DNA of 64,000 nt from Sordaria brevicollis. Taxonomy: Eukaryota > Ascomycota > Sordariomycetes > Sordariales > Sordariaceae. The notes beneath the pieces are model-generated. The model searched no databases and was not told the origin of the DNA. It saw only the letters and a program-made list of their open reading frames with translations. The stretch spans positions 2,790,001-2,854,000 of the forward strand of contig JAUTDP010000006.1 in assembly GCA_033439795.1 (NCBI GenBank), given 5' to 3'. Below are positions 22,574 through 33,084 of the stretch, one piece after another. Each line of letters starts with the position of its first letter. Position 1 is the stretch's first letter. A program made the translations under genes and the position numbers.

Positions 22574-23105
22574 CATGTTGGCGAGTTTATCAAGTATACA
22601 GTTCTTCCTTATTCACGGAGTTGTTCATTTCTATGAATCACATGGCGCAAGAACAACACAAGGCTGCGACCGCAACCGTCACAATATTGTTTTCTATCCT
22701 TTCAGCTCAAGTGACACAACTTCAAACTTCGGTTACATCCCCGCCTTCCAGAACCAATTGTTGACAGCCTTCTGACTTTTTGGCTGCCACATCTATATGC
22801 AGGATGGTGGAAGCCTTGTGGTTCGAACCGTCATTCTTCGCCGCATTTCCGTCTTAGTCGGAGCCTTATTACGGTTTGTCACGGTTCAACTTGAAGACCG
22901 GCTTTGGGAATACGTCCTCGACCAGAATCATAATCACCATAGTTGATGAAGCCTGATGTCTATAAGATGTCCAAGATCCGCTTTATGAGTTCATTCCTCG
23001 TGCTTCCTCTCCCACAGCCAGTCCTGGTCCATTACTTCCCCATTATTGCCTTCCTCACTCACGAAACAACCCAACACCTTCATTCTTCCACGTCAATTCC
23101 TCACA
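22574..23105. other. Spacer, nothing recognised
   Basis: No supportable gene. A 69-codon frame starting at 22943 runs into the small Cys-rich gene in another frame and is rejected. Confidence 0.4.
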
Positions 23106-23445
23106 ATGCCAAACTCAATCTACTGCAACGCCGAAGGCTGCGAGAACGATAAGGTCAGAACACCTCAAGTACAGTATCAATACTGTTCTTACCGTTAGTT
23201 GCCACCATCTCTCAACTCATCTACCTACCAGTCGTCAACATGAACAGAGCCGGCTTCTAATGGGGCTATGACATGGATAGACAAATGCGCCTACTCCACG
23301 TGCGGTCATCGGAATGTGTGGGGTACGTGGTATTGCGGTGCACGTATGTCTTTATTTCCTCTCGTTGCATATGGTTGTGTGATGTGGTGATGTTTCGACG
23401 TTGACAACAGGAAATAGACCAAGACCAGAAGTGATGGATTCTTGA
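23106..23445 (+). CDS. Small Cys/His-rich (putative zinc-binding) protein, three exons, 61 residues
   Basis: Exons 23106-23193, 23281-23343 and 23411-23445, introns 87 and 67 nt with GTTAGT and GTATGT donors and AG acceptors. The spliced product has a regular pattern: YC-x4-C (residues 6-12), then YC-x2-H-x-C-x4-C (26-37), then YC-x2-R (47-51). This spacing of Tyr-Cys, His and Cys pairs is the kind seen in small fungal proteins built from short Cys/His repeats. I chose the splice sites partly because they restore this pattern, and the phases fit exactly. There is no signal peptide, so it is probably intracellular. Function unknown. The main doubt is the first donor, since the unspliced frame stops one codon later. 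Confidence 0.58.
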
Positions 23446-24455
23446 GAGATGGTAGGCAAGTGTTAAGGGAGAGAGGACTAGAGATATTGGGTATCACGCC
23501 GTGCCGGTAGTCTAGGTCTAGTAGCTTCGATATGAAGCACTTGTTTCTTTTTGATCTTGTAGATTAAACCGATTGACCCATCGATTTACTCGGCTCGCCT
23601 TTTCACACAATGATGCTACATATGTACCCTCAAACTTGTAGTGTGCGTCCCGTATTAGGCGTAGGTCCGGGGTCTGTCTCCTTTCCATTTTCCAATCAGG
23701 CATGGGTTCCTGACCGGTCAACAAACAAGCCAACGATAGAGATGGCATGTGTAGATTGCCCCTACATGTGTTTTAAGCTAGAGCCTAAGCACCGAGTTGG
23801 TTCGCTCGTCTAGAGTAGATCTATTGCACACTGCTGCAAGCCACGCTTGAAACGTGGTACATAACCTCACCAATGTTGGAACAGGCTGGGCGAGCAGCAA
23901 AGGAGGCTTGGTTGTATGCGTGCATAGCTTTCTCAACGTCTCATACCCTCAGGGGTGCAGAGGTTGAAAATAACGACAACAAACAACAACAATCGCTTTT
24001 TCTCATAGATCCCTCTAACCGGGAAATTGAACCACTTTTGCCAAGACAAAATTGCGCTCTTCCCATTGGTTTATTCGACTTACAGCGACATGTTGGTCAA
24101 GGCAGAAACCAATTCTTGGCAAAGCCTGCACCAAAGTTTAGGTGACTCTAAAGTAGACACCCACGTGACGAGGTAGATTCGGCTTTGGCAAAAAACGGTT
24201 CAATTTTTCCGTCAAAGGGATACAGGATTTACGCGCCTCGGCCAGCCATTCGCGTACGTCACTCGTTTTCGAACTACCTCCATCCAATTATCCATTCCCT
24301 AAACACATGCATGCAGCCACTAGTGCCAAACCCATCCCCCATTTTACAACCGACGTGGCTAGCCATTTCCCGCACATCACTCTATTTTCGAACTCCATCC
24401 TCCATGCTCCAAAACACATATCTACGACCTCACCCTCCCTTCCGTTGTCACCATC
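23446..24455. other. Spacer, nothing recognised
   Basis: Frames below 95 codons only, on both strands. The last 200 bases are pyrimidine-rich and probably the promoter and leader of the gene at 24456. Confidence 0.4.
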
Positions 24456-26306
24456 ATGGTCCGCACTCGAGCTCAGACAAGCCAACCCTTAACAAGCCAG
24501 CAACCCCAGGGCATCCGCAAAAGCACACCTCGAAAGCGCGGTCGCCGGCGAGAGAAGACACTCGAGCCCAGCCCTGACCCAGACCCAGACCCGACAGGAC
24601 AGGAACACACGCCTCAAGAGCAAGCTGGATCAGATCAAGTCGAGTCAACGCGTGGCTCACTAAACCAAGAGGTATGACGCGCCTGTCCTCCTTGTGATCT
24701 GTCAGCTAATATGCTTTAGAATCGAGAAGTGTCCGTCGAATGCAAAGACCGGAAGTCGTTGCCTGCCGGTACAGATCCACTCGAGCACACTTCAGACGAA
24801 CACCATCGAAAACGCCGACGAACATCTCTTGAACAGCAAGACCCTCCTCACCACTCTCTCCGTTCCGCAGGCAATTCTCCGCCCCTCTCCACGGCGTCCG
24901 CTCATCATCTCGAACCCCCAGCTTTGCCAGCATCGCCGGCTCCCGTCCAGGTACCCGAAGAGGCTGCGAGTAGCAACACAAAGGATCAGCGATATATCAT
25001 CGATTACTGGAGGAGGGAAGGTTCTTGGCCCAAGACATATTTCAAACAGGACGACTACACCAGAAAACATTTCGAAAAGGAGCCGGAAGAAGATCGCTGG
25101 CTCAAGGAAATGGATCCAGCCACAAGGCTTCTTTTTGATCGTTACGATCCAGCCGCAAGGCTTCTTTTCGTGAAGAGGAAGGTCCCGGCAATTCTCAACC
25201 GCAAGCGATCGAGATCTAACAGTTCCACGTCAACCTCTATGCCGCCACCTTCTATCACCATGACCCCTAGCGATCAGAGACCAAGAGAAGAGAAAAGTGC
25301 CCCATACCGGGGTGCCCAATACCCGTCCGTACTCAGGGTCATGGGTTCATATATGGAGAAGTCACCGTTAGGTATCTCGGACAAGAGTAGGAGCCTTTGC
25401 AAGACCCTTCTCAATACTCAACAACCGGCACCCAAAAACTCGCTCTTTGACGACGATATCTTCGAGAAGGTCTGCGATAAGCTTTTGAACAGGAACGAGG
25501 CCAGGGTCGTTCTAGATCTCCTTCGGCTGATCGTTCCTTCAGCGGAGCAACACGCCCTTCGTGCCAGACACCTCGAACACCTTGACCTTGTCGAAAGTGT
25601 GAATGAGGGCTGGAACAATTCATGCCCTCTCACCGGTATCATTCGCCCTCAACCCGATTACTCTGCCGGCTTCGGACGGGAGGCATTTACCAAGGAACAG
25701 ATGGACAAACTAGGGCCATTTATCGGTGACTCTCTCCCCGGAGATCAATCCTTTTTCATGGCCACGTACTATATGTACTTCCCGTTCCTAACCTGTGAGG
25801 CGAAGTGCGGCAGTGCGGCACTCGAAATCGCAGACCGACAGAACGCCCACAGCATGACACTCGCGGTGCGAGCCATCGTCGAACTCTTCCGTCTTGTAAA
25901 GCGCGAAGATGAGGTTAACCGGCAAATTCTCGCATTCTCTATCTCCTATAACCAGAATTTTGTATGCATCTACGGCCACTACCCGGTAATAAATGGTAAG
26001 GATACCAAGTATTACCGCCATCCAATTCATGAATTTAGTTTTACATCGCTCGAGGGAAAGGAGAAGTGGACAGCGTACCGATTCGTCAAGAACGTGTACG
26101 ATATATGGGCGCCCGATCACTTCAAGAACATCTGCTCCGCCATTGACCAGTTGCTGGCGCCGGATATCAGTGATTCATCGCTTTCTGAGGCAACTGGACT
26201 TTCGCAGAACTTGGGGAATCTGATGCAGTTAGAGCAGCTGCCTACGGCCGCCCCAACCCACGGTTCTCAGAGCCTTGACATGCCAATCCCGGTTGGCAAT
26301 GTTTAG
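24456..26306 (+). CDS. DUF7924-type protein with a PD-(D/E)XK-like motif, two exons
   Basis: Exons 24456-24671 and 24720-26306 (48-nt intron) give 600 residues. The N-terminal 75 residues are basic and disordered, with a nuclear-localisation-like PRKRGRRREK (25-34). A conserved segment begins IIDYWRREGSWP, followed by an 11-residue tandem duplication (204-225). The globular domain, about 270-540, contains RPQPDYSAGFGREAFT, GDQSFFMATYYMYFPFLTCEAKCG and RQNAHSMTLAVRAIVELFRLV. I recognise this as the fungal DUF7924 family from memory. Asp385 (in QPDY) and Glu432-x-Lys434 (in CEAK) have the order of a PD-(D/E)XK nuclease core with a hydrophobic strand before the ExK. That reading is my inference. 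HPIHEFSF and KNVYDIWAP close the domain. A Ser/Pro-rich tail follows. Nuclear location is likely. Confidence 0.82.
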
Positions 26307-29300
26307 TACAGGGACGCCAACAAAGGCCAGGGGCACACGCCTTTTCGGAAGCCACAGAGGAAAGAAACCAGTACAATCTCGAACACCGACCAGCAAGGTC
26401 AGCAAGGCCAACCGGCCCTAGTTGGTGAGCCAAGATGACTGGTTCGTATCATAGCGTGCTGGGAAAAACAAGGATATCCGACAATTCAAGATGAGTGCGA
26501 AAGAATATGTACAGAAAGGTAAAAAGATGGGAAAGGGGAAAGAAAAACGAAGACAAAAAAAGACATACAACACCAGGGATTCGCTGATCGTCACCGACCC
26601 AACTACTAGTCTGGCCCTCACTGGCTTATCTATGGGAGAGCGGACGGGATCCCGAGTTTTCCAGTGGGTATGGTCGTATGTGCTTATTCACACTGATGCA
26701 TCGACCTATATTCCTCTTTAGTGATTTGTGACCTGGCATTGTTGCAAGCAGCTGTTGTGAGATGAAGCGAAAGTATCTTGTAAGGTTCTCGCTCTGGAGC
26801 TTTTGGTCTTAGCGAATGCCCGCCCTAGCAGCAAGTCACATCGAGATCCCATTAAAAAATTGATGAGCACAGCACGATATCTCAAGAAGATGACATTAAG
26901 ATCAACACTTGTTAACACTCTTGATAGGCCGCCCTAGAGGCACCCCATCACCGGGCATCCAGGCCTTTCGTGTCGAAAATCACAGTTTCCCCATACGAAA
27001 CTAGCAATGGTCCCATCCCCCACATTCCATCATCCGATGTTTGTTTGCGGCTCAAAGACCGTTGGGACGTTCGGAATCGCGGCGGATGTGACCATGTGTG
27101 GGGCGCCCGATATGAGTATCGTTCGAGATATCGTTTGAGGTTTTGAGATTTGTGGTGAGGGGAAGCCTGCGCGCGCGGAAAGGGGGGCTCGGCGGAAATG
27201 GAACGGGCCGACGAACTTTTAGGGGAACCTGATGATGTTTTTGACCCGAAGAGTGTGTTGAGAAGTTCGTCAAGGCAAGGTTCGGAATCTGAGGTGTCAA
27301 AACCGTACTACCCGTGGACAAACTGTTTGAGATGTCGGATGTCGTCGAGCTGGTGGTGTTCAACTTGGAGATTTCGACGAGGCCCCACTCGTAGGGCGTA
27401 GCGCGTGTACAATTGTGGAATGCTTGTGTCAAGGATAAAATAACCACTTTTAACCTTTTTCTTTGACAGGCAATATTTTGCCGATTCCGTTCGACCTTGG
27501 AAGCTCCGGTTAAAACGGTTATTATCAGATTTTGGGGTCGACCAGGAACTAAAACACAAGGTCTCGTAACAGTTTTCCTAGGTGCAAAGATACGTGCAGC
27601 GTGTTTCGTAACGTAACTGAATTTAATGTTCTTTATTTCTTGACATTTATCACATGTGTCGAGACATCAACCATCACCGATCTCAACCACCGCCAGCAAC
27701 AACCACAGACATCACATCCCCAAACAACAGCCAACCAACCCCTGCATCCACCAGCTGCGCAAACACGTGTAATTCAACGACACATTTCAAAAACATACGA
27801 ACCACTCAACTCAGTTGAACGCATATGCTAGCGACCGCAACGTCGGTTCAATCTTTCGTTCGTCCGTTCGTCGTTCGTCCATCTGCCCTACCCGTGGCAT
27901 CAAGGAAACAACGACAGGTCTTTGAGACCGTTAACCACAAATGGCCGCCTGCATCGAACAACCGAGACAACTCTGCTCCAGTACAACCTCACGGGGAAGC
28001 GTGCTTGCATGACCGGTCTGCGACTTCATTTGTCCATAATTTGGCTTGCTAGGAAGCAAGGTACCGTACACAGGTAGCGATCACTTCTTCACATATGAAA
28101 ATAAGGAGGAGTATTCATCGCTGTATTTCTCAAGATGTATCACTCATTCCTCGGCCATAATTCCCTCCTTGAGCCTCAGCATATTCTGGAGATGAACCGA
28201 AGCTCGGCTACCGCCACCGGTCAAGGAAAGTAAAACCACAATTTAGGCAGGTCCTGAGTACCCTTCCCCTTGTCCATGTACGCAAGTTTGAGATACACAG
28301 GATATTCTATAACACCATCGGATCACGGTTAATAACGAATTTCCCGGTCCCGACCTCTAATCTTCGGCCTGGTTACAGTGGCAGTTCCTAATCCTGGTGC
28401 TAGCAACCCACAAGTCCCGGTCTCTTATAGCCCCGTCCCCCGTCCCCCGGGCCGCGGCTCGAAGCTCAACTCATCTCGGAGAGTGGTGGACCTGGGGTCT
28501 CCAGAATCAGGAAGGTCTAGAAGCTGGGGTATAAGTTGGGGAAAAGTACAGGGGTTGTAGAGAGATTGATACGTGGAGGTTGAAACTCCACGGAGTGTCG
28601 TCCGGGGATATGATACGGGCTACGAGGTTTATGTTGAAAAAACATGTGATGGCCAATTTGATGCGAATTAACCCATGTGAAGATACCGCTTGAAAGATCG
28701 GAAGAGGATGTCCTGACTGGACGCGGAGATTGGACCCTGCCAAGCACGCCATTACAGGTACGCACAATTTGAAGTTTGAAGAAGGGAAGATGGTACGCAC
28801 TGTGATCTGGACCCTGAAGGCGGTTTGAAGTTCGTAGGAAGCTTAGATGCTGATACCTATAGAATAGCAGTGATGAACGTTGAGCTCTCTGTCAATATGG
28901 ACAAAATGGCAATATTTGAGAGGCCTCGACGAACACCAACCTACCAAGCTACCTATCTCCCTTTTTGTGAAAAGGGGAAATGTTACGCCGCATGAACCGC
29001 CGCATCAAGACATATCTCAAGCGTTGTACGCCCTTGGGCATCCATACTTGAAAACTCATCTCGCACAAACTTTGATCAAGGTTCTTACTCTTCACACCAT
29101 CCTTCTAACTCCCGTCCAGCCGAGCACAACCTGATGCTATAGTCCTGGGGATCTTTCCACATCCACGTCGGCCGGCCCCTGACTACCTATCTCGTATACC
29201 CTCTCGCTGTAGCTACCGCACCCAGCTACTTCATTAGGTGATGAAATCGAGATTCCATATCCAAGAGCGTAACACAGCATAGGCTCAAGTTCGTCCGTCC

Positions 29301-31407
29301 CGGTTGAGCCGCTAAGCCGCCGAGCCGCGCCGCTGTGTCACCGTCCTTTGACCGTTCGGTTCCGTGGTTTAAATGCTATCATCCCCTCGTCGGGTAACTG
29401 AGAATTTCTATCGTCCACAGGATTGAGCGGAACGGTACATATACGGGCCGGACAAGGGGGCTTGTTATGAACAGATGGCGTCCATGTTTCCTGGATTTTT
29501 GCGGCCAAGACAGGAGCAGGCACTCCGGACTATGGACGCACAGCATACCTACTAATCCATAAACCGTTCCTGAGATGCTGATGTAGTGTAGTGTAGGCAT
29601 CGTGTCTTTCCGCACATTACCTATCTATCCATATCAGACGGCTGTTAAACAACGTGAAGGGTGGATGCGGCAGAGAGAAGCCCGCCGCATCGAGCGACAT
29701 ACAGATCGGATCGGCCCTGCAACCTTGTCTTGCTTTGCGTTGCAACTTGGAGAGTGTCAAAGAGTCAAGCCGCCAAGTAAGAAGGAGTTCGAGGTTCGAG
29801 ATGTGACTGACGCAACACAACACCGCACTGCGAGTCTTCGACTTGTTTACTCGCTTGTCGTTGGCGAGTTTGAAGTTCTTCCCTGTTTTTCCTCACAGAC
29901 CTTTTGCCGTCGTCATTGACTTCTTTGGCGAATTCTTGCGCGCACGCTCTTTGAACAGATGAGGGCCGAATGTCAGGCCGACTGAGCGTCCGTCCGTTCG
30001 TACTTTTCCCCGGATCAGGGCTCGCTACCTCTCTACGACCGTCCAGGGAAGGATATATCTCTTTCACCGGTGATTGACCGGAATGGCAAGCTTCTCGTCG
30101 TCCACAAGTGATGTCTGCATGCTTCGTCCGGACCTTGGAACGAGGGCATTTATATCGATGTAATACCGGTGGTGATTGCCCCCTTGTTCATTGACGTGCC
30201 GTGTACAGAAGCCATCATAATGTTCGAGAGAGATTTGGTTCCTGTCAACATGGGGATCGTCCCTACGATGCCGTGCAGTTAGACCTTGAGTGTACAGTAC
30301 AGCACCTTAACTCCGTAGTTGTAAAGTAAGAAAGAGAAATAAACCGAAAATAACACGGAACAGAGAGCCTTCCTTTATTACAACAGTCCTCACCGTCGCA
30401 ATTGAGTTCGTTGTCGATGCACCACCACCAACCGCATCAGTAGCACCCAAGCAGCAAGCAGGAGTTTGCCCAGCGCCAGTTTCTTGGCCGAGTCGTTGGC
30501 TTCAGTTTGCAGTTGCATCCGCATCCAGTTGTTGCATCGCCCCTGATGAACAACCTCCAGTGCTTTGTCAAGTCCAGCACAGCAGTCACTGGACACTGAC
30601 ACTGGCTGGAAAAATGATGGAAAAAGATACATAGGCGGGCCTATCAGCGTGACATTTGCGCAGTGGTGTTGGCGATCCGGCTGGTTTTCTGCCCTGGAGT
30701 TGAGGTTGCTTTTCGAACCCGATCTGGTCTGGTGTTGGTTACATAGCTGGTTGCTTGGCCTCGCTGTCTCGCGCTCTCGCGCTCTGTTTCAGAAGACGAC
30801 GTCTCACGGACAACGTCTTCCAGCTCTTTGCACCAGTTGCAGACTCGCAATCGGTGGCAGTGAAATCTGAGGTACAGTAGCGGGCGCGGCGGTGCGATTG
30901 GTGATCCAGGGGCAACGTGCAATTGGCATTAGCAATTGGGGATGAGATTTTCTTTCCCGCTACGTAGGGCATCACGTAAACACGTGTCCGTTGTGCGACA
31001 ACTTGTCTTTGTGGCTTTTATCCTTGTGAAGGTGTTTGGCCTGTTGACGAACGGAATGTTCCGGATCGTACACGCACCAAAATCTTTGGTGGTTTGGCGT
31101 CCGCCAGTCCGCCGCCCAGTGCCGCCGTGCCGTAGCGTTTGATTGGAGCGTCTGTACGATTCTGTGCCTGAAACTTTGGTTGTAAGGTATCAGTAATGTG
31201 TATCGTAACAAACGCTTTGAAATCATTATTACGAAAAGCGGGCCCAACGAACTCTTTTTGCTTTAGGGTTTTCGCCTCCTCCTTATTCCTGGCAGGTGAT
31301 GTAACAAACCCCCAAGCCTAGTAGGCCTAGTATTATCTCGCTCGCAACCCTCACCACCCCTCCATCCCACACTAAAAACATCCTACACGCCCACAATTAA
31401 CCCGCCG
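26307..31407. other. Long gene-poor stretch left of the retrotransposon
   Basis: Five kilobases with no supportable gene. Frames up to about 131 codons (27052-27447 on -, 29602-29919 on +, 29765-30067 on -) overlap on opposite strands and have no domain or splice-consistent extension. Composition is normal rather than RIP-like, right up to the target duplication of the element. Confidence 0.5.
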
Positions 31408-31412
31408 CCTAC

Positions 31413-31581
31413 TATAGAATAGCAGCAATATAGGGGTATTAAGAATGAGGGTGCAGAGTGTGTATTGTGTAGAATCTGTTCTGTGACTAGGAAAATCCCG
31501 CACACAAAAATCAGGGTTTTGCCCAGTAATTTAGATTATATAAGAAAAGCGGTGGTAAGAAACCCACCCTTATATTTGACA
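31413..31581 (-). repeat. 3' LTR (169 bp)
   Basis: It aligns end to end with 37251-37419, same length, no gaps, 17 differences, all of them transitions. On the - strand it starts TGTCAAATA and ends TATA where CA is usual; the terminal CA may have become TA by RIP. The polypurine tract lies just inside at about 31582-31590. Confidence 0.93.
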
Positions 31582-31760
31582 TACCCCCCTAATTATATTA
31601 GCGTATATTAGAAAGCTAATTAAAGGCGCCTAGATAAAGCTATTCCTAAATTCTATACCTTTAAAGTTAATAAATCCCTAAATAATCGCCTTTAAAAGTA
31701 TCGCCTATTAACCGTATTATATTTAGAAGGTTTGCGGTATTAATTTTTAATAATTAGCCG

Positions 31761-31904
31761 GGCGCTATAATTTAATAGTTAGAGCGTTGGGGTCTTATAT
31801 TAAATAATTGTACGGTATTTTTAAATTATATTTAATAATATACTCCCCGGATTATTTTTAATAGCTATCCTTAAAAATCGCGGGTTCGAATCTTATTAGC
31901 GCTA
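31761..31904 (+). other. RIP-damaged tRNA-like sequence (class II fold) inside the retrotransposon
   Basis: GGCGCTA (31761-31767) pairs with TAGCGCT (31897-31903) as an acceptor stem with one G-T wobble. The A-box region TATAATTTAATAGTTAGAGCG differs from a common tRNA D-arm (TATAGCTCAATGG...) only by C-to-T and G-to-A changes. TTGGG and CCCGG can form an anticodon stem. ATTTTTAA/TTAAAAAT forms a long variable arm. GCGGG TTCGAAT CTTAT is a T-arm whose 3' strand becomes CCCGC if RIP changes are reversed. About 40 extra bases sit in the anticodon loop. A T6 run follows at 31907-31912. It could be a captured tRNA gene with intron, or the head of a tRNA-derived SINE; it lies antisense to the element. 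Confidence 0.6.
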
Positions 31905-33072
31905 AATTTTTTACCTTTTTTCCTTCTTATAAATATTATATAGGATCCTTTTATTTTATAAAGGTTATTTTAATAGAGTAGTATAAATCGATAATTATTT
32001 ATAATAATATTATCCTTCTTTTTTATTTCTTTAAAGTACTTTATCCCTGCCGGAATTAGATTATTAATATATTCGTATTAATTGGTTTTAATACCTTCTC
32101 CTTCTTTTTCTTTAAATTCGAAATATTTATAAGATTTATTTAGCGAATAAATTCCTTATATTTTTTTGCGGTTAATATTTTCGTTAACCCATTAACGATT
32201 ATTTCGGTTATAGGTACGTAATATACGTTAAATATGCCGCGTTATTATCCCTTTTAGAATTAATAATTATAAATATCGATATATTTAAGTTTAGTTTGAA
32301 ATTTAACGTTTTTTTTAATAATTAAGCGGATTATTTAAATATTATTATATTTTAATAAAATATTCTCATCGTTAATTCCCAAATTAAGAATTAGTAAATC
32401 GAATAAACGTTTTACTTATAAACTTTTACGAGCCTTTTATAATAGGGATAATAATTTAGCTTCGGTAATAAAGGTAATAATAATATCCTATTTATTAATT
32501 CGCTAATTAACGGTTTTATTTAATAATTATATAGCGAATCTTTATAAATTTTATCGATTTAGAATATTATTAATATAGGAGGCGTTAATTGAAATTAAGA
32601 ATAAATTACTACCCTTTAATTAGAGTATATAATCTTTGGTACCTTTAAAATAGGCGAATAATTGGTTAGCGGTAATATAATAAATACTATTAAAATTAAT
32701 AAAGAAATAGGATAACTTAAAGTTAATAAAAGCGCCATTGGGTTTAATAATAATTAGCGCGTATATAATTTCGTTAATTACTTTTTAATATATTTTAACG
32801 GATTTGAGGTTAGTAATACCCTTAAAGGGGAGGAGTTCTTTAATACTTATAGGAGTTTAAAGAAACGATTAGGATTATTAAAATTTCTTTATAATCTTTT
32901 TAATATATTCGCGTTAAGATAATTAAATTAACCGCTTTATTCGGTCTCGAATAATTTTAATATTTAGAAATTATTGGATATTATTACCGCCCGTTAATTA
33001 GTAGTAACTTTTTAGAACGTTAATAATTTTAATAATATTATATTTATTTTTATTTCAATAAATAAGAATAAT

Positions 33073-33084
33073 ATTATTAACGTA
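33073..33084 (-). pseudogene. Relic of copia reverse-transcriptase catalytic motif
   Basis: Translation of the - strand through 33084-33073 reads YVNN within SIIIFFYVNNIILIY, preceded by PYIFTY. Ty1/copia reverse transcriptases have FFYVDDI at this place. The two Asp-to-Asn changes are exactly what TG-to-TA RIP mutation makes of GAT after T. Stop codons flank it, as expected for a dead copy. The two catalytic aspartates are lost. Confidence 0.78.
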
